Positions 1 to 9,376 of a stretch of 64,000 nucleotides of DNA are shown here, in pieces (position 1 is the first letter of the stretch; each line of letters opens with the position of its first letter). Made by a program: the position numbers and the translations under genes. The notes beneath the pieces are model-generated. The model was given only the letters and a program-made list of their open reading frames with translations, searched no databases and was not told where the DNA came from. Location: positions 12,327,009-12,391,008 of the forward strand of contig JAKSZT010054396.1 of assembly GCA_026826555.1 (NCBI GenBank). Direction: 5' to 3'. Source of the DNA: Tolypeutes matacus (lineage: Eukaryota; Chordata; Mammalia; Cingulata; Chlamyphoridae).

Positions 1-1656
1 CACATAGGAGCCTTTGCGCGCGGCCGGCGGCGGCGGGGGCGGTAGCGGGGCCAGCGGCGGCGGGAGTGCCTCGTCGGCGCCGTCCTCGTCCAGCGGTCCG
101 CGGGACAACGCGCTCGGACAGCGCTCCTCTGCGCCCAGGCCTCCCTCCTTGGCGGGATCCGCACCGTCCAGGGGCTCCGGGCCGCCGCCGCCCGCAGCCG
201 CCGCAGCAGCCGCCGCCGCCGCCGCTACAGCGGCCGCCACAGCCTTGGCCTGGCTCTGTGCAGCGGGGTAGGGCGGCACCGGGAGGCTTCCTGCCGCCGG
301 CCAGAACATGGGGAACGTCGGGTACACAGTGGCAGCGGCTGCCGCGGCGGCCACGGCTGCTGCGTCCTTGACTGCCCCGGTGGGCTGGTGCCCCCAGAAC
401 ATGGCTCCGCCGCCCGGACCTGCCCCGGCCCCCGGGGGCAAGTGGCCCGCTCCCGGGCCGCCCGCACCCCCTCCAGTGCCCGCACCCCCGCCACTCCCAG
501 TGCCTGGGCCTCCCTTAGGCTCCCCCGCGCCCAGCACTGGGTCGTCCTTCTTGGGGCAGAGGCCGAACGCGGTGGGGAAGCCATAAGGATGCGGGAAAAG
601 CGGTGGGGGCAGCTTCTGCAGGAGGCCAAAGCCCTTGCTGGGCACCGGGATCACCGGGTAGCTGCGTACGCCGGCACCGCCTCCAGGTCCTCCGGGTCCG
701 GCGGAGCCGCCGGCTCCAGCCGCCAAGCCAAGGCCGCGCTGTGGGTGCGGAGGAGGCGGTCCCGGAGGTCCGGTCGCCTCATCTTCTCCACAGCGCAGGC
801 TCTTGTGGGGCGGTGGACCTGGGGCCATCTCCGCGCCGCATCCGGGACCACCGGTGCCAACACCGCCGGCACCACCCTTCCCCTGCCCACCCGACCCTCC
901 ATTAGCACCGCCGCCGCCGCTCCCCTGCAGTGAGAAAGTCCGCTTGCGCGTGCCGCCATTGAACATGGCCTTGACGTCCTCCCATGCATGGCTCAGCTCG
1001 TCCGTGGCCGACTTGTCACTGAGTTTGAGGTGACGGCGCCAAGAATTGAAATTGGCGGCGTCGGGTTGAGTGTATTTGGCGTCGGGTGTGCGGTGTGAGT
1101 GGAAGATGAACTTGTTGGGTGAGAAGTACATGCTGCAGTAGCCGCACTTGATGCACTTGGCACGCGAGCTGTTGTAACGCGCGGGGATGAAGCTACCACG
1201 CGAGCCCCACGCGCACTCGTGCACCACATCGAAGGCGAAGTTCTCCGGCAGCTTGGGTGGCTTGTGCTCGCCCAGGAACGACTTGCACAGGCGCTCGGCC
1301 TCGCGCTTGGTGATCATGCCGCAGCGGCGCGAGGAGATGGGCATGGCCCCGGCCCGACGCAGAATCTCCAGCTGCACCGGCGTGCACTGCACGCACGTGA
1401 TGCCCAGGGCCACACGGCGGTTGTGGATCTCGTTGTAGCTGTAGTTCTTGAGTAGTGTGTTGGAGATCTGCGCCAGGCACAGGCGCTCTTGGCCGTCGAT
1501 GACCAGCGACACGATAGGCACCCCGTACAGCGACGTTTCGCCCACCTGGTTGGGTTTGAGAGCGCTGGAGCCGGAGTACGGCTGCAACTCCTGCTTGGAG
1601 TTGGGCGAGGAGCTGCCCTCGCGCCCCGGCCCCAGCTGAGTGGTGAGAGCCTCCAT
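1..1656 (-). CDS. SKOR1: SKOR1, SKI family transcriptional corepressor 1, N-terminal 552 codons (runs off window)
   Basis: This is a nuclear corepressor of the Ski/Sno family, known to act with LBX1 in dorsal spinal interneurons and to bind SMADs. The frame is open from the ATG at 1654-1656 to position 1 with no stop or frameshift. It begins MEALTTQLGPG, as the known protein does. Residues about 42-127 are the Ski/Sno/Dac domain (SLYGVP to LCKSFL). Residues about 140-235 are the SAND-like SMAD4-binding domain, with HECAWGSR at 146-153 and a cysteine cluster at C168, C171 and C174. A glycine/proline-rich region follows, with two alanine tracts near 322-357 and 205-237 on the nucleotide scale. 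The C-terminal coiled coil lies outside the window. SKOR2 is the only close alternative; the order beside MAP2K5 and the low-complexity segments favour SKOR1. Confidence 0.96.
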   Translation of the reverse strand, partial: MEALTTQLGPGREGSSSPNSKQELQPYSGSSALKPNQVGETSLYGVPIVSLVIDGQERLCLAQISNTLLKNYSYNEIHNRRVALGITCVQCTPVQLEILRRAGAMPISSRRCGMITKREAERLCKSFLGEHKPPKLPENFAFDVVHECAWGSRGSFIPARYNSSRAKCIKCGYCSMYFSPNKFIFHSHRTPDAKYTQPDAANFNSWRRHLKLSDKSATDELSHAWEDVKAMFNGGTRKRTFSLQGSGGGGANGGSGGQGKGGAGGVGTGGPGCGAEMAPGPPPHKSLRCGEDEATGPPGPPPPHPQRGLGLAAGAGGSAGPGGPGGGAGVRSYPVIPVPSKGFGLLQKLPPPLFPHPYGFPTAFGLCPKKDDPVLGAGEPKGGPGTGSGGGAGTGGGAGGPGAGHLPPGAGAGPGGGAMFWGHQPTGAVKDAAAVAAAAAAATVYPTFPMFWPAAGSLPVPPYPAAQSQAKAVAAAVAAAAAAAAAAAGGGGPEPLDGADPAKEGGLGAEERCPSALSRGPLDEDGADEALPPPLAPLPPPPPPAARKGSYV

Positions 1657-1666
1657 GCCGCCGCTC
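1657..1666 (-). other. SKOR1: Start of SKOR1 coding exon, splice acceptor
   Basis: On the minus strand a pyrimidine-containing tract ends in TTTTGCAG, with the AG at 1668-1667, so the exon starts at 1666, ten bases before the ATG. The ten bases encode SGG in frame plus one base of a split codon. A longer isoform with an upstream start would therefore read through RSGG into MEAL. I recall such an isoform in human annotation but could not find its upstream coding exon here. Confidence 0.75.
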
Positions 1667-3876
1667 CTGCAAAACAGAGAAAGCAGAGAGCAGATGAGCC
1701 ATTTTCAGCGCCGCCGCTGCAACTCGGGCCCGCCCAGCGGGGCGCGCTGAGTCGGGCGCCCGGGGAAACTTGGCAGTTGGGAGTCCAAACTCATTCGACC
1801 CCCTGGACGGGTGCCTTTTGTTATTCAGACACGTGCTGGCACCCGAACAAAAGCCCCCGGGGTTTAGGGGAGGAGAGAGGTAATAGAAACTCCAGGAACG
1901 CCCCCAGTCTCCTTTTCCGATTGGGGAGGAAGTGGGGCTCAGAGATTGAGAATAACTTGCCCAAGGCCACACAGCAAAGCCATTGCCGAACCCTGGTGCC
2001 CAGATCCGGGCTCTTTAGATCACCTAGCAGCCCGCCTAGCCGGCCAGGGTCCTGAAGCCCGGACTTCGGGGACCGGCAGCCCCTCTGCTCAGTCGCGCAT
2101 GAACGCGGACGGGCGGGGGCAGTGCAAGGAGGGGTTGGGAGGCGGGAGGGAGGAGCGGTCACTAACCATCTTTAGACAGCGCGAGGGGGAGGGGCGGCCG
2201 CTGTTCGCGGTGCTGAACCCTACCCTCTCCAAAGCACGCCGTGCGCGCCCCAGCCTCAGAACGGCCCCCACAACACTCAGCTCGGTGCCTAGCCGGATCC
2301 TGGGGAACACATCGCGGGTTTCCACAAACCAGAGCTTCTCCTTCCAAGCCCAGCGCCCAGCGTTCGTTGAGCAGAAAGATTTCGGCTGGAAATTATAAAC
2401 CATTTTCTTTCCAGCCATCAGTGAGATCAGGGTCACGCAGTTTCTATCCACATTTTCTGCATTTTTAGCTGCGTTTCCGACCACAGCTAGTTTCCATCGG
2501 GGCCAGCGCGTGGGACAGAGAGGTTCTCGAGGAAGTTTCTTGGGGGCTGCTTCTCATTCGCTTCCATTCGCCAGTCCCTGAGTTTTCCTCCTCAGATATG
2601 CCTTCCCCGTCAGGCCAAGTGCAGGCTCCTGGGGGCTCTGGGCTTCCTCTTTTGGGGTCGAATCCTCTCGGAGTATCCTCGATGCTCCGCTGTACCGGCT
2701 CACATGGGCTGGGAGGGATCCCGGCTGGTCTCCGAAGCCACTTCAAGGCTCCAGGCACAAAAGTTGCTGTTGGTCCCTTGCTTTGCTCTCTGACCGAGCC
2801 TGGGGACTTCAGCGGCAGGGAAACTCAGCGACTAATGCTTGGGGCCCTTCTAGGTCGCTTGGCCCAGCCATGTGTCTTCAGACCCAGAAGGCTCCAACCC
2901 GGCTCACTGCTTCTGGCGCTCCTGCGGCCCACGCAGCCCAACTCTGGGGGCCCTGACTCCTAAACTCCACACGAAAGACAAATCCATTTTTGGGGGAGCA
3001 GCTTCAGCCGGAGAGGGGATCCGAATTCAAAAGCCTTTGGCGAGGAAACTTGCCTCTGTCTTCTGTCTTTCTCTCCCTCCCACCCCCTCTATTTGCCTGG
3101 GTGCCCCTCATCTGTCGATCTTATCTCTCCCTGAGCTGTCTGTCTCGTCCAGCTCGCTCCTCTCTCTCCCATCTGTCTTCATACCTTCTTCAAATATCAA
3201 GCTATTTAGCTGTTATCTGTTTCATCTTTATCCCCGCGGATCGAATTGAAACAAGTTGAACCCTCCCTTCGCGTTGAAGTCCCTTGTAACACTTAAGGAG
3301 GCATAGAAACTGTCTTAACTCCCCGGATGGGGGTCAGCAAGAGAAGCCCAGCACCCCCCTAGGGGACCCTGAGGAGGGATGGGGAGGTGGCTGGGGGCGC
3401 ACGGCTCTGGGAAATGACTGTTTCTCTTTTCCCAAAATCAGAGTGTGCCCGGCCCGCATGCAGTGAAGAGAGTGCCCTGTGCCGAGCGCGCCCTCCCCAA
3501 GCTGAGGGCCCCAAGTCCACGCGGGGTTTTCCTGAGTGGGAGGAAGGTCTTAGGGCCCTGGTGCCAGGTGAAAGGGGGATGATAGTATAGGAACAGAATT
3601 TCGGGGACCAGAGCAGAAAGCCCAGGCAAAGGACCGCGCGCAGCGACGAGGAGCAACTGCTTGGGCTGGCTCGGGAAGCCCTCGCCGGCTTCCGGGGCTT
3701 GAGGGGTGAGCTTGGGGAAGGCGAAGAAGTGGGAGGCGGCCAGCGGTCGGAGCGAGGCTGTGGACTCGTTAGGTACAATAATAAAAACCGCTACAAGAAC
3801 CCAATTCGAAACTAAACGAAAAAAGCCAATAGGAGCCAGGCGCTGGGGCAGCGGGCGGCTGGACGCGGGTACTCAC
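1667..3876 (-). other. SKOR1: SKOR1 first intron
   Basis: About 2.2 kb lies between the acceptor at 1667 and the candidate donor at 3876-3871. It is unique sequence of moderate GC content with a pyrimidine-rich patch near 3060-3200. I see no tRNA-headed SINE, no convincing coding exon and no clear motif cluster in it. Confidence 0.55.
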
Positions 3877-4650
3877 CGTGCGGCGGCGGCTGGAGCCGGG
3901 CGAGTGGAGGTGCGCGGCGGGCGGAGCAGCGGAAGGGAGTCCGGGATCCGCCGGGCTCTCGGGGTGACGGCGCGGCCCCTCCCCGCGCGCGCGCACAGCC
4001 GCGCTCCCGGGCTCTCCTCGCTCACACCCGCGGCCCCGCCGGCCCCTCCCGCGCGGCGTCAGCTATCAGCAGGCGCTGGGCGCCAGGGCCCCGGGCGTGG
4101 AGATGTGTGTCCTGCGCCGCTGCCCGCGAGGCCCGGGCCGGGCCGGGAGCGGGGACCGAAGCCTGGAGCGCATTGCGCGGCGGCGGGCACGGCGCGGTCA
4201 CAGCCCGAGTGTAGAGGCCCGAGTCTTGCGGGCGCGCCTGACAGCTGCGAGCCGGGGCGCCACACCCACCGCTCGCGCAGTTACTCGCGCTCTCCCAGGG
4301 TCTGCCCGCCCGCGGGCCAAGCGCAGCGCCCGCCGCCTCCCGGCCGCCCCTGGGCCTGCGCGCCCCAGGTAAGCGGCCGCACACCTGCGTCCCGCGCCCT
4401 GCACCTGCTCCCGGCTCTCGCCCGAGGGTCCAGGATCTGGGAAGGGCTCGGGGACTCAAAGTTTGCCCTCAAAAACGAAGTGTGGAGGGCCCTGCGCTCC
4501 ACGCCGAAGGGCCAGGGCCAGAAGATGGGGTCGAGGGGTGCGCAGAGGGAAGGAGCTCGGGGAGGGGTACGGCACTTTCAGGCTTCAGGCGAGGGCCAAG
4601 CGCCGGAGCCAAGAGTGGCCCTGGGAAGCCGATCTGTTTACCAGCGACCG
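3640..4650 (-). promoter_or_regulatory. SKOR1: CpG-island promoter region of SKOR1
   Basis: CpG dinucleotides are dense from about 3640 to 4650, strongest at 3840-4400, with no TATA box I trust, as in typical developmental CpG-island promoters. The region contains the candidate exon 1 donor. A MEIS/TGIF core TGACAG at 4239-4244 overlaps an E-box CAGCTG at 4242-4247. Published work reports MEIS1 acting on SKOR1; use of this particular site is inference. Confidence 0.6.
3877..3990 (-). other. SKOR1: Candidate non-coding first exon of SKOR1 (5' edge unknown)
   Basis: The minus strand reads CACG then GTGAGT at 3880-3871, a near-consensus splice donor, at the end of a very GC-rich stretch full of CpG. 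It precedes the coding-exon acceptor by 2.2 kb in the right orientation. The transcription start is not visible from sequence and the upper coordinate is only nominal. A 5' RACE product or an aligned armadillo or human transcript would settle it. Confidence 0.4.
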
Positions 4651-4710
4651 GGGGAAGCGGCTGTGGCTCAATCAGTGGGGCTCCCGTTTACCATATGGGA
4701 GGCCCCGGGT
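4651..4710 (+). repeat. Truncated DAS-type SINE (head only)
   Basis: Sixty bases match the tRNA-like head of the armadillo SINE seen repeatedly later in the window: GGCTGTGGCTCAATCAG, then the anticodon-arm region with CCATATGGGAGG, stopping at CCCCGGGT before the B box. It has no tail and no clear target-site duplication. It lies at the upstream edge of the SKOR1 CpG island and is the only SINE in the first 23 kb. Confidence 0.85.
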
Positions 4711-5215
4711 GGGACACCAGGGATGGCAGCTGGGAGGGGGCAGTGTCGCCTCTCCCACCGTTCCTGACTTGGGTGAGGAGAGCTCCAGTCTGGGCAGGGG
4801 TGACCGCCTGCCACCTTCACTAATTTGGGTGCTAGGGAACTGGGTCCGTGCCCCTCTCCCGCCCTGGACGCTCCCCCCATTCCCGCCACCTAGGGCAGGA
4901 ACCAAGTCAGAGCTGGGAGGACTGGGGGTGGGTGGGTGTCAACGCCCACTCTCTCAACGCTGCTAACTCAGTTTCCTCATGGTGGAGATACCCCTTGGCA
5001 CCTTCTCTCTCCCCCAAAGCTCCATATCTCTCCACCCCGCTTCTCCTGCCTCCCTTCGGTTCTCTGTCTTCACCAGACTCTCCCCCTCCTACTCCTTGGG
5101 TTCCTGATTTCTCCCTTCCTCTCTCAATCCCGGTCTCTACTTTTTCATTTGAGTTACTAGTTGCAACCCCTCCTTCCTTGCCCCCTCCTCCCGCCCCCCC
5201 ACCCCGTGGCATTAA
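4711..5215. other. Unique GC- and pyrimidine-rich sequence upstream of SKOR1
   Basis: This stretch shows C/T-rich runs (about 5000-5200) and no gene, SINE or clear motif cluster. Confidence 0.5.
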
Positions 5216-5312
5216 GTGTCCTTAATGGACACGTTAATTAAACTCTAATTAATCATACTGTCCTGCACAAGTTTGAACAATTACCCTAATCAAACAGAAG
5301 TTAATAATGGCA
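5216..5312. promoter_or_regulatory. AT-rich homeodomain-site cluster, candidate enhancer
   Basis: Within about 90 bases there are TTAATTA (5234-5240), CTAATTAATCA (5245-5255), CAATTA (5278-5283), TAATCAAA (5287-5294) and TTAATAAT. These are cores recognised by homeodomain factors. GC-rich CpG sequence abuts the 3' side. Sharp AT-rich islands in GC-rich flanks beside developmental genes are often conserved enhancers. Conservation itself was not tested. Confidence 0.5.
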
Positions 5313-6000
5313 GAGATGGCCCCGGGCACCGCGGGCCGCCCGGGCAGGGGGCGCAGCGGCTACAGCGGCTACTGGCGGCGGCAGCAGCGGCGAGCCCAGC
5401 CCGTCCTTGGAACCCGGGCGGCGCCATAAATCTTCCGCGGCCAGAGGCGCCGGGTCGCCCTCGCCCCCCACCCCCACTTCGTTTTCCCTCTCGCTCGGGT
5501 TCCGGCTCTCTCCCCTGCAGCGTTTCGGCTCCTTTGGGGCTCGCCTCTTCTCCGTCACCCCTTCTCCTCCACTTCTCCCTCTGTCTTTTCCCTTTTCCCC
5601 TAGTTCCCAGGACCCCGGGAAAGGCCACTGAAGGGCCAAATCTATCTCTCGGGCCTAGCCCTCGTTTGCCCTCTTTTCCCTCACCCGGGCTGATTTGTTT
5701 CCCGAGGCTCTGAGAACTACCCCCAGGTTTGGAGACAATATCTCCTCTGCGGGGACTCTTGCTCTCTGCCATTCTCCGTTCCTTTTTCTCTCTCGGATCT
5801 TCCTGCCTTTCCCTTTTTCCTCCCAGATGAATCCTAGAGCCTGCTCAGTCCATCTTTCTCTCTCTGCCTCTGACCCCTCCATTCGCGCGTTTTCCCCAGG
5901 CTCTGCCTTGTCCGGTTCTAATTCTGCCTCTCTCTCTGCCCCCCCCCCTCCGGGTTCAACAGGAACCTATTTTCCACCCTCCCCCAACACCCGCCAGCCC
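5313..6000. other. CpG-rich then pyrimidine-rich unique sequence
   Basis: Positions 5313-5470 are a small CpG island. Positions 5470-6000 are dominated by CT-rich runs such as TCTCTCTGCC. No coding exon or interspersed repeat is recognisable. Confidence 0.45.
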
Positions 6001-6110
6001 ATTCTCCTCCCTAGGTCTAGGCTCCCCCACCCCATAATTACAATCCCGTTCAGTAATTATTTTTCGCTTCCTAATGATTTTTTAAAGGCATCTCAGAATT
6101 CGGTGTGGTG
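6001..6110. promoter_or_regulatory. Small AT-rich island with TAATTA cores
   Basis: Around 6033-6062 there are CATAATTACA and AGTAATTATT, followed by CTAATGATTTTT. This is a second, weaker cluster of homeodomain cores between pyrimidine-rich and CpG-rich DNA. It may belong with the clusters at 5.2 and 7.3 kb. Confidence 0.35.
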
Positions 6111-6845
6111 GTGACAACGATCTCGGGGCCAGGACGCCCCCGGGGTGAAGGGTTGGGAGTGGAAAGAGGATGGACAGAGTCCCCCTGGGCTGGGCCTGCC
6201 TGTCCTGCCTCTATTGAACTGTTGGGACCAACCAACAACCTCCGGGGCTGGTCTCTAAGGCGTTCCCGGCAGCCTGGCCGCGGGGCCCCGGGGACCTCTT
6301 GGACAAAGGGCTCCCTCCCCCCGCCCTTCGGGTTGCCGCACCAGAAGGGCGAGCAGGGTCGCCTCCGCGTCCCTGTTCAGCACCAAGCGACGGACAGCTC
6401 CCCGCGCCCGGGCCAGAAGCCAGGTGAACCACCCAGATGTCCTTCCCGGGTCAGAGCTGGAGAAAGATTGAAGTCTTGAGAAGAGAGGCTGAGGAGGGAG
6501 GCACCATGCTCGCTCGCGGAGTGGTGGTTTTGGGGGAACAGGTCCCAGGGTTTGGGGTGGGGCTCTGCTCCGGACCAAAGTGCTGTTGGTTAATATCACC
6601 GCGGAAAGCATTTTACAGTTTGCAGAATCGGAACAGGTAGGGGTCATTGATCCCCATTTTACAGGCAGCAAACTGAGGGTCAGGCGGTGAAACCAACCCA
6701 CCCAGGTTCCCCAGTCAATAAGAGGAGCCGCCTGATCTTCAAGACCCCAAATGCCGTGCCTTATACTCGGCCAGAAGGGCCTCCCTTAGTGAAGGGAAGA
6801 GAAGGAATGTGCCGCCCAGCGCAGTTCAGGAGGAGCTTTCATTAT
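6111..6845. other. Unique GC-rich intergenic sequence
   Basis: The sequence has a moderate CpG level around 6250-6420 and shows no exon or identifiable repeat. The segment near 6640-6690 resembles the conserved core of an old MIR/L2 copy, but too briefly to call. Confidence 0.4.
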
Positions 6846-6849
6846 CGCC

Positions 6850-6965
6850 CGCCCTCACAACGCTCGGTGCAGAGGAAACTGAGGCCTAGCAAAGCCAGGT
6901 CACTAGCTCAGGTTCAGGCAGCCAATGAGTGGCAGAGCTGGGACTTGAACCCAGGCTCAGCGAGA
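6850..6965 (-). repeat. MIR-like ancient SINE fragment
   Basis: The sequence has the usual reverse-oriented MIR signature: GAGGAAACTGAGGC, then a GGTCA... block, then GTGGCAGAGCTGGGACTTGA and CCCAGG. It is too diverged for subfamily assignment. Confidence 0.65.
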
Positions 6966-7299
6966 GGAGGACGAGGGCCCTCTTCCGCAGTGGGGACTCT
7001 GGGCCCTGCGGCTTTGTCCAGAGCCAGGAGAGCCGCTGGAGTCGGTGCCCTTGGCCTCGCTGACCCCGGACGGCGCGAGTCTTTCTCTTCCATCCTCTGC
7101 CTGGTGGCACCAGGGATCAGAGGGGCCGGACTTCGAGTCTCTGGATCCCGGACACTCCTCGAATGCTCCCGCCACCCCCGGTTGGGCCAGCGCTGCCTCT
7201 CGGTCCCCGGCGTGGCGTCCACGCTGCCGGCACCCAGTGCCCATTCGGGCTGGGGCTGGGGCTGGGGCTGGGCGGCCGCGCCTCCTCCGCCTGCACATA
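6966..7299. other. GC-rich unique sequence with a short GGGGCT tandem
   Basis: It holds CpG-rich unique DNA and about four copies of GGGGCT at 7245-7271. No gene is evident. Confidence 0.4.
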
Positions 7300-7600
7300 T
7301 CTTTTACCAGTTGAATTAACGGCAGTTTTCGTCAGTTAATTAGGTTTAATTTACATAATTAGTACAGTATAAAGAGGATTGGGGATAATCATGGGGTACG
7401 TAGCGCTTACTGTGTAAACACGTATTCTGAATTAAAAATCAGATGTAATTAAGGCGCGCAGGCCCTGTTTAGGCAGGGTTTTAATTGTAATGAATTTCTA
7501 ATTAACACTCAATGATTGCCAAATGCAAAGGGCTGTAAAATTTTCTTGTAGTTTTGCTAATTTATTGTTTACTTAATATCTGGATATTAATCCGACGGCC
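7300..7600. promoter_or_regulatory. Dense homeodomain/forkhead motif island, candidate enhancer of SKOR1
   Basis: A 300-base AT-rich block is bounded on both sides by GC-rich DNA. It contains TTAATTA (7336-7342), ATAATTAG (7355-7362), TGTAATTAAG near 7445, TTTAATTGTAATGAAT near 7480 and CTAATTAAC near 7499. Forkhead sites TGTAAACA (7413-7420) and TTGTTTAC (7565-7572) are present. An octamer-like ATGCAAAG lies at 7523-7530 and a bicoid/OTX-class TAATCC at 7588-7593. It is not a recognisable transposon. The density and variety of sites fit a developmental enhancer; conservation was not tested. Confidence 0.6.
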
Positions 7601-7644
7601 AGATAGGCCTGAGCCGGGAGCAGACGCCGGACTGAAGCAAGTGA

Positions 7645-7685
7645 AGGCGGCTGGGCGGGGCCGGCTGGGCGGGGCCACCCGCGAG
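7645..7685. promoter_or_regulatory. Tandem GC boxes
   Basis: GGCTGGGCGGGGCC occurs twice in direct succession, giving two GGGCGGGGC Sp/KLF-type sites inside a CpG-rich patch (about 7600-7830). It could be a minor promoter or part of the neighbouring enhancer. Confidence 0.45.
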
Positions 7686-7830
7686 CAGGCGGAGGTCGCA
7701 AGGGGAGGCCGCGGGCGGCGGGCGCCGAGCCCGCGCCAAGGTGCTCAGAGCTGCCGGCCCACCTCCCTCCGGGTGCAGCCGGAACAGTTGGGGCCGGGGT
7801 AGGGCCGGGACTTGCTGGAGGTCGCACACC

Positions 7831-8694
7831 CCGGATTCCTGCTGTCCAGACTAGGCTCTTTGGATCAGAGGCGAGACAAGCAGGGGACAGCCCGCTGCTG
7901 GAAAGCCACCAAAAGGAAGGAGAAAAGTCGCGGCTTTGCCGTGCCCAGATCGGGCCCTTCGACTGACCTCTTGAGTGACGGCGGAACTTGACTTGGCCTC
8001 CATTTCTGCACCTATAGGTTGGGCACGCTGACCTATACTTTGAGGGATTGACCCGGAGTCCCAAAAAGCCCTGAGGCTCAGCCCCAGCCCATGAGCATCT
8101 TTCTTCTGGAGCCCTGGCATGAATGTTGGGGAGTCCTGCTTGGGTGCAGGTCCCTTAAGCTTGGGGTAGAGTCTGAAGACCTTGGGAGTGGTGGGGGTCT
8201 TGGGGCATGCCTCTGGCTATCCTACTGTGTCCCCAACTACAGGCACATAGTAGGTATTCAGAAAGTATTTGATGAATAAATGGTGACCGAGGCACCTGTT
8301 CTGGGCACTGCTGAGGATTCAGAGAGGGCCTGGTGGGTTCCCTGAGCTGTGGCCACCCTCTTGCTTGAATTATTTTACAGATATTTTTTTAATAAAATTT
8401 TCCACTGTAAAAGTGAGGTAAAAATAGTATAAATTACTGGAAAACAGATGCCCACACTCCAGGGCTCAGGGAGGTGGAGCTCTTGGGGAGAGGTTTGGGG
8501 AAGGCAGCTGGAGGCAAGAGGGAGTCTGACTCCTGGAGCATGGGGCACTGGGAGAGGGAGTGTGTGCCTGCTGATCAGTGAAGATGTAGCTGAGAGTGGA
8601 GGTCCACAATACAGGCTTTGTAAACTGTCAAGGGAAACACAGGTGGAAGGGTTGGCTACCAAAGCCTTTTTGGACAGCTTGGACTAGGAAATGA
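7831..8694. other. Unique intergenic sequence
   Basis: I see no gene, named repeat or motif cluster apart from a short AT-rich stretch at 8370-8440. Confidence 0.4.
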
Positions 8695-8699
8695 AGGGG

Positions 8700-9212
8700 A
8701 GATGTTATTTTCCTCTCGCTGCTATAACAAATTAACACAAACTTAGTGGTTGAGAACAACACAAATTTATTATCTTACAGTTCTGGAGGTCAGAAATGGG
8801 AAATGGGTCTCATTGGGCTAAAATCAGAGTGCCTGTAGGGCTGTGTTCCTTCTGCAGGATATGGGCAGAATGTATTTTATTGTGTTTGCCGGTTTCTAGA
8901 GGCTGCCCACATTCCCTGGCTCGTGGCTCCTTCCTCCATCTTCAAAGCCAGCAGCATAGGATCTTCAAATCTCGCTGTGACTATGATCTCTTCTCTGTAA
9001 CCTCTTCCACTTTTAAGGATCCTTGTGATTACACTGGACTCACCCATATAATCCAGGATAATCTCCTCATTTTAAGATCAGTTGATTAGCAGCCTTAATT
9101 CCATCTGCTATTTTAATACCCCCCTTCCCATGTAACTTACATTCACACGTGGGGTGTGCATAATGTAATCACCTTTTTTTGGAGGGGGGCAGTATTCTGC
9201 CTATCACAGATG
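8700..9212 (+). repeat. Ancient interspersed repeat of the 'GCTGCTATAACAAATTA' type (family not named)
   Basis: From GCTGCTATAACAAATTA through ACAGTTCTGGAGGTCAGAAA, CTTCCTCCATCTTCAAAGCC and TTAATTCCATCTGC to AGTATTCTGCCTATCACA, this matches a familiar placental-wide repeat that I recognise by text but cannot name with certainty. It is diverged, with small indels, and carries no open frame of interest. Confidence 0.65.
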
Positions 9213-9350
9213 TGTCTCAAAAAAGAGGCCCTGGGAGAGGCTTATCCATTGTACTCTGGATGTGCTGACCCCTGCAGCAGATTTCCCCAAATGCGGGAGA
9301 CTGGACTGCATAATTTGTGGTAGTGGGGGACTGCGTTCATGCCCTCCCCT

Positions 9351-9376
9351 AAAAAAAAAAAAAAAAAAAAAAAAAA
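9351..9376 (+). repeat. A26 homopolymer
   Basis: A run of 26 A lies between unique flanks. The phrase AAAAGAGGCCCTGGGA occurs both before it (about 9220-9236) and after it (about 9373-9388). The A-run may thus mark the 3' end of a short retroposed segment with that phrase as its duplication, but the body is not recognisable. Confidence 0.6.

Noticed and set aside
1193..1972. A 259-codon open frame on the minus strand
   Set aside because: It runs in another frame through the SKOR1 coding exon and past its splice acceptor; the GC-rich third positions of SKOR1 create it. The same holds for the other long frames in 1-1650.
3706..4767. A 353-codon open frame on the plus strand through the CpG island
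   Set aside because: Long frames are expected by chance in very GC-rich DNA. Its end runs through the SINE fragment at 4651-4710, there is no recognisable domain, and it is opposite to SKOR1.
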